In this document: positions 17,097 through 26,995 of the stretch, in pieces
Layout of the letters: the number at the start of each line of letters is the position of its first letter
Numbering within the stretch: the first letter of the stretch is position 1
Source: an uncultured Colwellia sp.
GTDB lineage: Bacteria; Pseudomonadota; Gammaproteobacteria; Enterobacterales; Alteromonadaceae
Assembly: GCA_913058145.1 (NCBI GenBank)
Contig: CAJXQM010000029.1
Span: forward strand, 1-33,111
DNA length: 33,111 nt
Direction: 5' to 3'
Made by a program: the position numbers and the translations under genes
The notes under the pieces: model-generated
Database searches by the model: none
Told to the model about the DNA's origin: nothing
What the model saw: only the letters and a program-made list of their open reading frames with translations

Positions 17097-17228
17097 ATGG
17101 CAGGGCTTAAAAACAATAGTAGAGTGCTTAATAACACGACTGAATCAGAAAAAATTAAGATAGCAGCCAAAGTGATGGCGGATTTACTAACCAATACGTT
17201 TAACGGCGATTATTTAAACAGTTTGTGA
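17097..17228 (+). CDS. Possible small protein of 43 residues
   Basis: ATG at 17097 opens a 43-codon frame ending TGA at 17226-17228, with an in-frame TAG two codons upstream of the ATG. The product begins MAGLKNNSRVLNN and continues with an amphipathic helix-like stretch (TESEKIKIAAKVMADLLTN). Its 3' end overlaps the end of the convergent glutaredoxin gene by 19 bases. There is no clear ribosome-binding site and I recognise no family, so this is a candidate only. Confidence 0.3.
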   Translation: MAGLKNNSRVLNNTTESEKIKIAAKVMADLLTNTFNGDYLNSL

Positions 17229-17434
17229 AATTCTGTAACCGAAAAACCTTTTAATAATTGATCTCCTATCTTGAGTACAGGTACACCTCGTAGCCCCGTG
17301 GCTGAAAATTCTTTTTGCCCTTTTGCCGTTTTTACATTACATAATCGATAAGGTATTTTTTGCTGTTCTAGATAGTGTTTCGCACTTTCACAATGAGAAC
17401 ACTTATCCATACTATAAAGCACCACTCGTTTCAT
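17210..17434 (-). CDS. Small glutaredoxin-like protein
   Basis: This 74-residue thioredoxin-fold protein has the redox motif Cys12-Ser-His-Cys15 at the start of the first helix, the cis-proline segment GVPVL (Pro52), and the following glycine motif before the last helix (GFS). Its length fits NrdH-like or short glutaredoxins, and the CxxC makes it a dithiol type able to reduce disulfides using glutathione or a thioredoxin reductase. AAGGA precedes the ATG at 17434. It lies upstream of the ovoA unit on the same strand but about 290 bases away from that unit's likely promoter, so it is probably transcribed alone. A thiol-redox link with ovothiol is conceivable but unproven. Confidence 0.87.
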   Translation of the reverse strand: MKRVVLYSMDKCSHCESAKHYLEQQKIPYRLCNVKTAKGQKEFSATGLRGVPVLKIGDQLLKGFSVTEFHKLFK

Positions 17435-17470
17435 AAGTCTTCCTTAAACATTATTACAATAATATCAATG

Positions 17471-17479
17471 ATTATACCA
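17471..17479 (-). promoter_or_regulatory. Extended -10 promoter of the glutaredoxin gene
   Basis: The minus strand reads TGG followed by a perfect TATAAT, an extended -10 element that does not need a strong -35. The start would fall near 17464, about 30 bases from the coding start. Confidence 0.52.
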
Positions 17480-17747
17480 AGCTATACGCAAAAAAAAACA
17501 GCGACGCTAAGTTCGCGGTTGATATTGTTTTCGAACCGCTTAACTTGTATTACATTGCATTGCCATAAACCAACCACAATCTATACATAGAGGCCTACAA
17601 ATCAGTAAATCCGTAATAACAACAAAAGCCATTTATGGAAGTAACACTCGCGTGAATATTCTAATCCTGAGATACATACTTAATACCCTAATAGACTAAA
17701 AATAACTAAGATGTAGGCCTAGCTCTTTTTTTCAGCTATAAATTCTT

Positions 17748-17774
17748 TATAATATATTGTATAAAATAAACAAT
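17748..17774 (+). promoter_or_regulatory. Candidate GntR-gene promoter and overlapping operator
   Basis: TATAAT (17748-17753) is followed by ATTG (17756-17759) and CAAT (17771-17774), an imperfect inverted repeat that could be an autoregulatory site for the FCD-type regulator. The DNA is so A+T-rich that the repeat may be chance. Confidence 0.3.
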
Positions 17775-17794
17775 TGAATAAATGGTAAAACCCG

Positions 17795-18457
17795 ATGGTT
17801 ATTGAATATAAAACTAGAACACAGTTAGTTGTTGAAATAATTAGAGAAAAAATATTAAGTGGTGAAATTGTTGCTGGACAAGCATTACGTCAAGTCGCAT
17901 TAGCAAATGAGTTAAATGTTAGCCGTATTCCCGTTCGTGAAGCATTATTGCAACTTGAAGCGGAGGGTTTAGTCACTTTTGAACCTCACAAAGGTGCTAG
18001 CGCTACCAAGCTAAGTGCAGCTCAAGTCGATGAACTATTTGAACTTAGAGCGATGATAGAAGGTGATTTACTAGCCGCTTCATTAGTACATATTTCTGAC
18101 GATGCATTAGTACAAGCTACCGATATTTTGGTGAATCTTGATAGTGCTTTAGGCAAAGAAAATGCAGCAAATACTTGGAGTGAATTAAACTCTGCCTTTC
18201 ATAACTGCTTGTATTCTGGCGCAAATCGTCCACAAACAGCGAATTTAGTTAACATTTTGAATAAAAACGCTGATCGTTATATTCGTATGCATTTATTATG
18301 GGCTGGCGGTATTTCAAAAGCAGGCCCTGAGCATGCGGAGCTTTTAGCTTTTTGTAAGGCGCGAGATATTGATAATGCGGTGGCCAAATTAAAACTGCAT
18401 ATCCTTAACTCTCGTGATGAAATAAAAGCATTTTTATCACAACGTGAAGCCAGTTAG
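17795..18457 (+). CDS. GntR-family transcriptional regulator, FCD (FadR) type
   Basis: The 220-residue protein has an N-terminal winged helix-turn-helix (about 10-75; recognition helix around VSRIPVREAL) and an all-helical FCD ligand domain (about 80-210). FCD domains usually bind a metal and a carboxylic acid through an Asp and three His. Here His136, His180 and His202 are present, but Asn132 stands four residues before His136 where Asp is usual, so the metal site may be altered. The ligand and target cannot be told from sequence. Such regulators often control an adjacent catabolic operon, but the neighbours (glutaredoxin, ubiX-mpl) are not obvious targets. It is convergent with ubiX. Confidence 0.9.
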   Translation: MVIEYKTRTQLVVEIIREKILSGEIVAGQALRQVALANELNVSRIPVREALLQLEAEGLVTFEPHKGASATKLSAAQVDELFELRAMIEGDLLAASLVHISDDALVQATDILVNLDSALGKENAANTWSELNSAFHNCLYSGANRPQTANLVNILNKNADRYIRMHLLWAGGISKAGPEHAELLAFCKARDIDNAVAKLKLHILNSRDEIKAFLSQREAS

Positions 18458-18569
18458 ATCTTATACTGGGTCAATGCATTTTAATTAATCTATGATTTTT
18501 TGCGCTCATTGGCAAGAAGATAATATTCCTAATAGGCTAGTGTAAGGAAGTAAAGTAAATAGAGAAAAA

Positions 18570-19202
18570 CTAGTTTTGATAACCCCAACGCGGCATGATT
18601 TTTTGTTCTATACCGAGGTGATCCAAAACTCGACCTACCATAAAATCAATTAAATCATTAATAGATTTAGGTTGATGGTAAAAACCCGGCGCGGCAGGCA
18701 TTATCGTTACCCCTTGTTGGGATAAACTTAGCATATTAGTGAGGTGAATTGTTGATAACGGTGTTTCTCGTACCATTAAAATTAACTGTCCACGTTCTTT
18801 AATGACCACATCAGCGGCGCGTTCAATTAAGTTATCGCTCATACCTTGGCTAATCGCTGCTAATGTACCTGTTGAACAGGGGCAAACCACCATTTTCTTA
18901 GGCGCAGCGGAGCCAGAAGCTACTGGCGAGAACCACTGCTCTTTGCCAAAAACAATGATTTGTTCAGCCTTCGTTTGGTATTTTTCAACGAGCAATGCAC
19001 TTGCTGCATCAGGCGAGGCAGGCAATTTAAAATCAAGTTCGGTATCAAGTACTATTCTGCCGGCACTTGAGCACAGTAAATACACTTGGTAATTAGCCAC
19101 AAGTAAGCATTCTAACAAGCGTAAAGCATAAGCAGATCCTGAAGCACCGGTAATGGCTAAAGTTATCTTTTTATCAAATTGTACTGTGTTTAGTGCTGCC
19201 AA
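18570..19202 (-). CDS. ubiX: Flavin prenyltransferase UbiX
   Basis: UbiX joins dimethylallyl phosphate to FMN to make prenylated FMN, the cofactor of the decarboxylase UbiD in ubiquinone synthesis. The 210 residues show the phosphate-binding TGASGS (18-23), the [20 protein letters not shown] segment (107-126), RETPLS (145-150) and a C-terminal region (about 165-195) that is usual in the family. The start at 19202 is 41 bases after mpl on the same strand, and mpl-ubiX is a frequent pair in gammaproteobacteria. ubiD is not in the window. Confidence 0.95.
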   Translation of the reverse strand: MAALNTVQFDKKITLAITGASGSAYALRLLECLLVANYQVYLLCSSAGRIVLDTELDFKLPASPDAASALLVEKYQTKAEQIIVFGKEQWFSPVASGSAAPKKMVVCPCSTGTLAAISQGMSDNLIERAADVVIKERGQLILMVRETPLSTIHLTNMLSLSQQGVTIMPAAPGFYHQPKSINDLIDFMVGRVLDHLGIEQKIMPRWGYQN

Positions 19203-19243
19203 AAGCCTATTCCCTCTTTCTAATTAATGGTTGCTGGTTATAT

Positions 19244-20647
19244 TTAGTTACGGTTAATTGCGGTTAATATTTTTTCATGAATATTAGCAAAGCCGCCATT
19301 ACTCATCACCACTATAGTATCGCCCACTTGGCTTTGCTCAACAATTTTAACCACTAAATCGTCAATATTTTTTTCCACAAAACACGGCGGTTGACAAGTT
19401 TCAATTAAATCACTGACTGACCATTTTATTTGTTCATCTTGAAAAATAAATACTTGGTCCGCTTGTGCTAAAGATAACGGTAAAGCAGCTTTATGAACGC
19501 CAGACTTCATAGTGTTTGAACGCGGTTCAAGTACTGCCAATACACGCCCTTTTTGCGCATTTTTATGGTTTAAATAGTTTTGATTATCCACTTTTGCCCG
19601 CACAGCCGCCAAGGTTTTAGCAATAGCCGTTGGGTGATGCGCAAAATCATCATAAACACTGATGTCATTCGCTACACCACGTAACTCAAATCGACGCTTA
19701 CTGTTCACAAATAGAGCTAAGGCTTCAATGGCTATATGGCTTGGCACGCCTACATGGCGTGCAGCGGCGATCGCCATTAAGGCATTATCAATATTAAAGT
19801 CACCAATAAGCGGCCATTTAACTATTCCCTGCTCTTTACCCTTAAGCATTACGATGAACTCACTGCCATCAGCAATCAGTTTTTTCGCCTGCCAACCATT
19901 AGCACATGCGCTGTGCTCTGTCGGTGTCCAGCAGCCCATTGCCAACGTGTCATTAATTGCCAGTTCATTTTTCGGAGATAAAATCAATCCATTACTGGGA
20001 ACCATTCGAATAAGATGATGAAATTGTCGTTGAATATCTGACAAGTCATTAAAAATATCACCATGATCAAACTCTAAATTATTAATTACTAGAGTTCTTG
20101 GGCGATAATGAACAAACTTAGAACGCTTATCAAAAAAAGCGGTATCGTATTCATCCGCTTCAATAACAAAAAAGGGTGCGTTGCCTAAACGCGCTGAACA
20201 TGAAAAATTTTGAGGTATACCACCAATAAGAAAACCCGGTGATAAATGCGCGTATTCTAAAATCCACGCCAGCATACTACTGGTAGTGGTTTTACCATGC
20301 GTCCCAGATACGGCTAATACCCAGCGATCTTTGAGCACATTTTCTAATAACCATTGCGGACCAGAAATATAAGGAATATTACGATCAAGCATATACTCAA
20401 CCATGACATTGCCACGAGACATGGCATTGCCAACAATGACTAAATCCGGCTCATCGTTAAAATGTTCAGTTTTATAACCCTGCTTTAATTCAATACCTAA
20501 CTGCTCTAGTTGCGTACTCATGGGAGGATAAACATGTGCATCACAGCCGGTAACATGAAAACCCAGCTCTTTGGCTAGCGCGGCAATACCGCCCATAAAA
20601 GTACCGCAAATACCAAGAATATGAAGGTGTTGAATTTTATTTGTCAT
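19244..20647 (-). CDS. mpl: UDP-MurNAc:L-Ala-gamma-D-Glu-meso-DAP ligase Mpl
   Basis: Mpl recycles murein by attaching the tripeptide released from old cell wall directly to UDP-MurNAc, using ATP. It belongs to the Mur ligase family. The 467 residues have an N-terminal Rossmann-like domain (LGICGTFMGGIA at 11-22), the ATP loop SGTHGKTT (114-121), the central ligase domain with the EADEYDTAFFD motif around 175-190, and a C-terminal domain ending about 467. E. coli Mpl has 457. The start codon is close to a divergent ycbX-like gene, leaving 92 bases for both promoters. It is probably co-transcribed with ubiX. Confidence 0.96.
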   Translation of the reverse strand: MTNKIQHLHILGICGTFMGGIAALAKELGFHVTGCDAHVYPPMSTQLEQLGIELKQGYKTEHFNDEPDLVIVGNAMSRGNVMVEYMLDRNIPYISGPQWLLENVLKDRWVLAVSGTHGKTTTSSMLAWILEYAHLSPGFLIGGIPQNFSCSARLGNAPFFVIEADEYDTAFFDKRSKFVHYRPRTLVINNLEFDHGDIFNDLSDIQRQFHHLIRMVPSNGLILSPKNELAINDTLAMGCWTPTEHSACANGWQAKKLIADGSEFIVMLKGKEQGIVKWPLIGDFNIDNALMAIAAARHVGVPSHIAIEALALFVNSKRRFELRGVANDISVYDDFAHHPTAIAKTLAAVRAKVDNQNYLNHKNAQKGRVLAVLEPRSNTMKSGVHKAALPLSLAQADQVFIFQDEQIKWSVSDLIETCQPPCFVEKNIDDLVVKIVEQSQVGDTIVVMSNGGFANIHEKILTAINRN

Positions 20648-20739
20648 GGTGTGTAAAAATTAGTTGAAATAGGATGAAACATTATGTCGCTTAATATACC
20701 TTAGACTCCCATAAAAAGTAAAAAAATATTAAACAAAAT

Positions 20740-21888
20740 ATGCCAACAGTAACTGTCAGTAATCTATACATTTACCCGATTAAATCAACGATGGGGATCA
20801 GTTTGGCCCAAACCAGTATTGATGAATTGGGTTTAGCTTTTGATCGACGCTTTGTTATTAGCGATAACTCAGGGCAATTTATCTCCGCCCGTACTGAGCC
20901 AACACTCTGTTTGGTCACCACGATACTTACCGAGCATGGAATAGCGCTATCGGCTCCCACCATGCCAACGCTAACACTAATGTATAAAAGTTTTAGTAAG
21001 CAATACAAAAATGTAAACGTGTGGGACGATGACGTAGCGGGACAACTTTGCTCAACTGAGGCTAACTCGTGGTTTAGTGATTATTTACAACGCCCATGTC
21101 AGTTGTTATATTTTGGCAAAGCATCAACGCGCGAAAAAGGATTGAAAACAGCTAAAGCACGAAAACTCGCTTTTTCTGATGGTTATCCACTGCTATTGAT
21201 TTCTCAAGCATCGTTAGATGATCTCAATCAACGGCTATTAACTGATAATCAAAAAACGGTTTCAATGGCGCAATTTCGCCCCAATATTGTTGTTGATAAT
21301 TGTCTACCCTTTGCCGAAGATGGTTGGCAATATATACGTATTGGTGACATGGAGTTTAAAGTCAGTAAACCTTGTGAGCGCTGCATATTTACGACAGTGA
21401 ATCCAGAGAACGGAATAAAAGATGCTCAACAGCAACCGCTAAGTACGCTGAAAACATATCGACAAACTAGCAATGGTGAGGTGTTATTCGGTCAAAATTT
21501 AATACCATTAACGACTGGCCGCATAAAACAAGGTGATACACTCACCGTTGGCAAGTCACAGCAACCCCCTATGTTTACTCAACCTAACTCAACGCCCGGT
21601 ACAACAACAGTGAATAAAAAGAAAAAAGTTACCATACAGTTTGAAACCTGGAATAAAACCCACCCTGCAGATAACCAGAAAACGGTATTAGAGCATGGTG
21701 AGGAAGCAGGATTAATTATCCCTTATTCTTGTAGAGGTGGTATGTGTGGTCGCTGTAAAGCCAAATTAATCAGTGGCGAAGTAACTCAATTAGCGGATGA
21801 TGGTTTATCAGCAGAAGAAAAACAACAAGGGTATATTTTATGTTGTTCTAGCATTCCGCAAAGTGATGTAGTGATTAAACATAGATAG
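20740..21888 (+). CDS. YcbX-like MOSC domain protein with 2Fe-2S ferredoxin domain
   Basis: E. coli YcbX binds the molybdenum cofactor through its MOSC domain and helps reduce N-hydroxylated compounds such as 6-hydroxylaminopurine. The 382 residues contain a MOSC N-terminal beta-barrel (about 5-120), a MOSC domain (about 140-270) with the conserved cysteine region KPCERCIFTTVNPENG, and a C-terminal plant-type ferredoxin domain (about 300-382). The ferredoxin cluster ligands are Cys331, Cys336, Cys339 and Cys368. This is the same three-part layout and nearly the same length as YcbX (369). No strong ribosome-binding site precedes the ATG at 20740. It is divergent from mpl. Confidence 0.9.
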   Translation: MPTVTVSNLYIYPIKSTMGISLAQTSIDELGLAFDRRFVISDNSGQFISARTEPTLCLVTTILTEHGIALSAPTMPTLTLMYKSFSKQYKNVNVWDDDVAGQLCSTEANSWFSDYLQRPCQLLYFGKASTREKGLKTAKARKLAFSDGYPLLLISQASLDDLNQRLLTDNQKTVSMAQFRPNIVVDNCLPFAEDGWQYIRIGDMEFKVSKPCERCIFTTVNPENGIKDAQQQPLSTLKTYRQTSNGEVLFGQNLIPLTTGRIKQGDTLTVGKSQQPPMFTQPNSTPGTTTVNKKKKVTIQFETWNKTHPADNQKTVLEHGEEAGLIIPYSCRGGMCGRCKAKLISGEVTQLADDGLSAEEKQQGYILCCSSIPQSDVVIKHR

Positions 21889-21903
21889 CATAAGTTGCTA
21901 GCA

Positions 21904-21986
21904 CTAAAGTTGATAACCAACTTAGCAGTACCCAACAAAATAATTTAAATACATCACTAAAGCATTTAAATTATTTTGATTGTTGG
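21904..21986. repeat. Two tandem hairpins between ycbX-like gene and pabA
   Basis: The first, CTAAAGTTG/CAACTTAG (21904-21925), has one bulged base. The second is long and A+T-rich: AAAATAATTTAAAT (21937-21950) is the exact complement of ATTTAAATTATTTT (21964-21977), extended outside a 4-base bulge by CCAAC/GTTGG. There is no U run, so its role in ending ycbX transcription is uncertain. Confidence 0.5.
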
Positions 21987-22035
21987 ACTAAGAAACAAAA
22001 CCAATAAAATCATGTTGAATTTTGTGAAATTGCAT

Positions 22036-22041
22036 TAGAAT
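22036..22041 (+). promoter_or_regulatory. Candidate pabA -10 box
   Basis: TAGAAT lies 33 bases before the TTG start, with TTGAAT 15 bases upstream as a possible but short-spaced -35. Confidence 0.3.
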
Positions 22042-22073
22042 GACCGCGGTTTTCATAGTTAGGCTTATCGACT

Positions 22074-22661
22074 TTGTTATTAATGATCGACAATTACGAC
22101 TCTTTCACCTTCAATCTAGTGCATTATTTTCAAGCGCTAGGTCAAGAAGTAAAGGTTTTTCGTCATGACGAAATTAGTTTAGTAGAGATTGAAAAACTAA
22201 AACCTTCATACCTCGTTATTTCTCCTGGCCCTTGTGCTCCCGATAATGCGGGAATATCTTTGGCCGTTGTAGAACACTTTGCCGGACGTATTCCTTTGCT
22301 AGGTGTATGCTTAGGACACCAATGTATTGCTCAACATTTTGGCGCTAAAATAAAAAAAGCTAAACAATTGATGCATGGTAAAACCAGTGTCATTCAACAT
22401 GATGGCAAAGGGTTATTTCAGCAGCTAAAAAACCCTTTACGCGTTACACGTTATCACTCACTTATTGTCGATGAGCAATCCCTTTCTGATGAATTAACCA
22501 TAACCGCTTGGAGTATTGATGATCAGGGTAATAAAGATGAAATTATGGCGTTGCAACATAAGCAGCTTGCGATTTACAGTGTACAATTTCATCCCGAATC
22601 AATTTTAACAGAGCAAGGTCAGGCGCTTTTACAAAACTTTATTGAGTTATACAAAAAGTAA
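22074..22661 (+). CDS. pabA: Aminodeoxychorismate/anthranilate synthase glutamine amidotransferase subunit
   Basis: This class I glutamine amidotransferase releases ammonia from glutamine for the chorismate-using partner (PabB for folate, TrpE for tryptophan). The catalytic triad is Cys79 (GVCLGHQ), His173 and Glu175 (QFHPES). The TTG at 22074 is chosen because MLLMIDNYDSF aligns residue for residue with E. coli PabA (MILLIDNYDSF); the next ATG at 22083 would remove the first three residues and is possible. The 195 residues fit. No partner gene is nearby, and the gene sits before the argD/astC-type aminotransferase as pabA does near argD in E. coli, so pabA is preferred over trpG; it may serve both enzymes. 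Confidence 0.92.
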   Translation: MLLMIDNYDSFTFNLVHYFQALGQEVKVFRHDEISLVEIEKLKPSYLVISPGPCAPDNAGISLAVVEHFAGRIPLLGVCLGHQCIAQHFGAKIKKAKQLMHGKTSVIQHDGKGLFQQLKNPLRVTRYHSLIVDEQSLSDELTITAWSIDDQGNKDEIMALQHKQLAIYSVQFHPESILTEQGQALLQNFIELYKK

Positions 22662-22777
22662 TGGTATCAAATTAATCCTTTATGGGTATAAATCGATAAA
22701 TTGTTGCGGCTTATGGTCAATAGTACGTTCGAAAACAAGTAACGAAGACGTTTTATATTGAAGACGCTGTACCCATG

Positions 22778-22806
22778 TTTTATTCAAGATATAAAATTGA
22801 ATAAAA
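22778..22806. repeat. 10-base inverted repeat downstream of pabA
   Basis: TTTTATTCAA (22778-22787) is the exact complement of TTGAATAAAA (22797-22806), 9 bases apart. The halves resemble the ATTCA/TGAAT halves of ArgR boxes but in the outward order and with wide spacing. It could also be a weak A+T-rich hairpin at the pabA 3' end. Confidence 0.45.
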
Positions 22807-22994
22807 AAGATATTTTTATCTCAAATAAAAGTGACATTGACCAAATAAAATTAAGCGTTAACTAAATTCAGTGCGTTTACATAAAATTATTTATGATTAT
22901 TTATGAAATTGACCACGCTATAGCATTCATCAAGCCAGTACTTTCCCACTAACAAAAGTATCCTTTCTAACTGATTTACTAACTACTTATAAAT

Positions 22995-23011
22995 ATTCAC
23001 AAAACTTGAAT
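22995..23011 (+). promoter_or_regulatory. Candidate ArgR-binding region upstream of astC
   Basis: ATTCA (22995-22999) and TGAAT (23007-23011) are half-sites of the ArgR consensus, here about 150 bases before the astC start. The flanking halves match poorly, so two degenerate ARG boxes is only a guess. Confidence 0.25.
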
Positions 23012-23107
23012 AAAACCCTCAATCCTTTATTTTTAATAGCCTACAGAGTCATTAAACAAGACAAAGATACTTTATCCTGTCATACTTACCGCCTATTTTT
23101 GAGGTAA

Positions 23108-24370
<1,263 letters not shown>

Positions 24371-24389
24371 GTTACAGTGCTGTTTAATT

Positions 24390-24437
24390 CCTTTAGTCAC
24401 TTTCATCTATACAGAAATGAAAGCACCTAAAGGTTTT
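24390..24437 (+). terminator. Intercistronic hairpin between astC and astA
   Basis: CCTTTAG (24390-24396) pairs with CTAAAGG (24427-24433), and CTTTCAT (24400-24406) pairs with ATGAAAG (24417-24423), separated by a 3-by-3 internal loop, with a 10-base apical loop and TTTT directly after. It lies within the presumed ast operon, so it may be a partial terminator or a 3'-end stabiliser that lowers astA/astD relative to astC. Confidence 0.6.
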
Positions 24438-24459
24438 CTCTCATCATCGAGAACTATTT

Positions 24460-25485
24460 ATGATTATTATCCGCCCTATTAAAGCGACTGATTATAACGA
24501 TTTACATCGTATTGCCATTGATTCAGGTTATGGCTTTACTTCATTGCCTGTCAACGAAGATATATTAAAAAAACGTATTGACCACTCGGAAGAATCTTTC
24601 CGTGTACAGGCTAGTGAACCCGGTAATCAAGGTTATTTATTTGTCATGGAAGATACTCAAACAGGCCAGGTTGTTGGTACTGCGGGTATAGAAGCCGCTG
24701 TTGGTTTAGATAATGCTTTTTATCATTATCACTTAGGTAAAGTGGTACATAGTTCACGTGAACTAAATATTCACAATACCGTTGAAACGCTAGCTTTATG
24801 TAATGATTACACGGGGGCTACCGAAATTTGCACTTTATTTCTCCAAGAAAGTCACCGTAAAAACGGTAATGGCCGGTTTTTATCACGCTGTAGATTTTTG
24901 TTTATGGCTGAGCATAGCGAGCGCTTTGCTAATTGTGTGATTGCTGAAATGCGTGGAGTGAGTGATGAGCAAGGTAGATCACCTTTTTATGATTGGCTTG
25001 AAGAGCATTTTTTATCTATTCAATTTACTGAAGCCGATTATCTAACCGGTATAGGTAACAAGGATTTTATAGCCGAATTGATGCCTAAATACCCGGTATA
25101 TGTCAGTTTACTAAGTAAAGAAGCTCAGCAAGTGATTAACAAGGTGCACAGTAATACTGTACCCGCTCTACGCTTACTTGAAGCAGATGGGTTTTCTCGT
25201 CGTGGTTATATTGACATTTTTGATGCAGGCCCAACAGTTGAAGCAGAGCTTAAACAAATAAGAGCCATTCGTGATAGTGATAAGTATCAAGTATTAATTG
25301 ATGATGCCTGCGGCAGCGAAAGCAACCAAAAATATATTATATGCAATACCAAGGTTGAAGGTTTTCGAGCAACACAAGTCAAATTAACACTACGTGAAAC
25401 TGCAAATCAAGTAGTGATCACTAGCGAAACTGCACAAGCGTTACAAGTACAACAAGGTGACTGGGTTCGCCTTCTTAGTAACTAA
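24460..25485 (+). CDS. astA: Arginine N-succinyltransferase AstA
   Basis: AstA commits arginine to the AST pathway by transferring succinyl from succinyl-CoA to its alpha-amino group. The 341 residues (E. coli 344) start with [14 protein letters not shown], the first strand of a GNAT-like fold, and carry the acyl-CoA region [20 protein letters not shown] (126-145). The internal [15 protein letters not shown] and [18 protein letters not shown] segments are characteristic of the family. The gene follows astC by 89 bases, across a hairpin, and precedes astD by 25 bases. Gammaproteobacterial homologues occur as one or two paralogues; only one is here. Confidence 0.96.
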   Translation: MIIIRPIKATDYNDLHRIAIDSGYGFTSLPVNEDILKKRIDHSEESFRVQASEPGNQGYLFVMEDTQTGQVVGTAGIEAAVGLDNAFYHYHLGKVVHSSRELNIHNTVETLALCNDYTGATEICTLFLQESHRKNGNGRFLSRCRFLFMAEHSERFANCVIAEMRGVSDEQGRSPFYDWLEEHFLSIQFTEADYLTGIGNKDFIAELMPKYPVYVSLLSKEAQQVINKVHSNTVPALRLLEADGFSRRGYIDIFDAGPTVEAELKQIRAIRDSDKYQVLIDDACGSESNQKYIICNTKVEGFRATQVKLTLRETANQVVITSETAQALQVQQGDWVRLLSN

Positions 25486-25510
25486 TAACCAAATTTTAAT
25501 AGGAATAAAT

Positions 25511-26995
25511 ATGTCTACCAATTATTCAGATAAGGTCCAACTTATTAATGGTCAATGGCAAGCAGGTTTAGGCCATGATGTTCGTTCAGTTAACCCTGCA
25601 CGTAACGATGTTATTTGGCAAGGAAAAACAGCATCACCTGAACAAGTAGTACAAGCGATTAATAGTGCACGTACTGCCTTTGAAAGTTGGTCAACGATCA
25701 GTTTTGATGAGCGTGTTAGTGTCATAAAAAAATTCGCTGAAGTACTTGGCGAAAATAAAGAAGCATTAGCTAATACCATCGCCTTAGAAACAGGAAAACC
25801 TCGCTGGGAAACGCTAGGTGAAGTAGGCGCTATGGTAGGTAAAATTAATATTTCGCTGAATGCTTATAAAGAGCGTACTGGTACTGTTGAAAACCCTATG
25901 CCAGGAGCCAAAGCGTTTATTCGTCATAAACCCCATGGTGTGGTTGCCGTGTTTGGTCCATATAACTTCCCAGGGCATTTACCCAATGGCCATATTGTAC
26001 CGGCCCTTATTGCGGGTAACACCATTGTATTTAAACCTAGTGAATTAACACCAAAAGTGGCAGAGGAAGTATTAAAAATTTGGCAAACTGCCGGTCTTCC
26101 TGCGGGTGTTATTAACCTTGTGCAAGGTGAAATAGAAACGGGTAAAGCACTGGCAAGTAATAAAATGATCGACGGATTATTCTTTACTGGCAGCTCAGCA
26201 ACCGGTCACTTTTTACATGAACAATTTGGCGGACAACCGGGTAAAATATTAGCCTTGGAAATGGGTGGAAATAACCCGCTTATAGTGAAAGATGTTACTG
26301 ACATCACTGCGGTTGTTCACGACATTGTCCAATCAGCTTTTGTAACCACAGGCCAACGTTGTACTTGTGCTCGTCGATTATTCATTGAAAAAGGCGAACA
26401 GGGCGATGCGATTATAGCCAAGCTAATTGAAGTAACTAACGCCTTAACTATTGGTTATTATGACGATGAAGAGCAGCCTTTTATTGGCTCAATGATTTCA
26501 GAGAAAGCCGCTTTATGTTTGGTTGCTGCTCAGCAAAAATTGCTTGATTTAGGGGCGAGTTCACTCATTGAATTAAAACACATTGAAGAAAAGACTGGCT
26601 TTATTTCGCCGGGTATTATTGATGTTAGCAATATTGTTGCTGATGTACCTGACGAAGAATACTTTGGCCCGTTATTAAAAGTCTATCGTTACACTGACTT
26701 TGACGCCGCGATAGATGAAGGAAATAACACGGGCTTTGGCTTATCTGCTGGTCTACTCAGTGATAGTGAAGATTTATACAACCACTTCTTCACACGTATT
26801 CGTGCTGGTATTGTTAACTGGAATAAACCTATTACTGGCGCAAGTAGTGCCGCACCTTTTGGTGGTATAGGTGCTAGTGGTAATCATAGAGCCAGTGCTT
26901 TTTATGCCGCTGATTACTGTGCTTATCCTGTCGCTTCTGTGGAAGCTGACAAAGTAGCACTACCTACGACATTAAGTCCCGGTATTAAGCTTTAA
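25511..26995 (+). CDS. astD: Succinylglutamate-semialdehyde dehydrogenase AstD
   Basis: An NAD-dependent aldehyde dehydrogenase that oxidises N-succinylglutamate semialdehyde in the fourth step of the AST pathway. Asn152 (YNFPGHLP), Glu250 (LEMGGNN) and the nucleophile Cys284 (GQRCTC) are all present in the usual order. The start at 25511 is preferred over an upstream in-frame codon at 25457 because that one lies inside astA, while the ATG at 25511 has AGGA upstream and gives 494 residues (E. coli 492). The operon ends at a terminator 40 bases after the stop. Confidence 0.97.
   Translation: MSTNYSDKVQLINGQWQAGLGHDVRSVNPARNDVIWQGKTASPEQVVQAINSARTAFESWSTISFDERVSVIKKFAEVLGENKEALANTIALETGKPRWETLGEVGAMVGKINISLNAYKERTGTVENPMPGAKAFIRHKPHGVVAVFGPYNFPGHLPNGHIVPALIAGNTIVFKPSELTPKVAEEVLKIWQTAGLPAGVINLVQGEIETGKALASNKMIDGLFFTGSSATGHFLHEQFGGQPGKILALEMGGNNPLIVKDVTDITAVVHDIVQSAFVTTGQRCTCARRLFIEKGEQGDAIIAKLIEVTNALTIGYYDDEEQPFIGSMISEKAALCLVAAQQKLLDLGASSLIELKHIEEKTGFISPGIIDVSNIVADVPDEEYFGPLLKVYRYTDFDAAIDEGNNTGFGLSAGLLSDSEDLYNHFFTRIRAGIVNWNKPITGASSAAPFGGIGASGNHRASAFYAADYCAYPVASVEADKVALPTTLSPGIKL

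Larger units (their letters stand above)
17435..17794. other. Divergent promoter region, glutaredoxin and GntR regulator
   Basis: This 360-base stretch holds no gene that I can support. It contains the glutaredoxin promoter (17471-17479), a GCGGTT/AACCGC inverted repeat (about 17515-17539), and an A+T-rich segment before the GntR gene with TATAAT at 17748. Confidence 0.5.

Noticed and set aside
25457..25510. Upstream start for astD inside astA
   Set aside because: The ATG at 25511 has a ribosome-binding site and matches the length of AstD.
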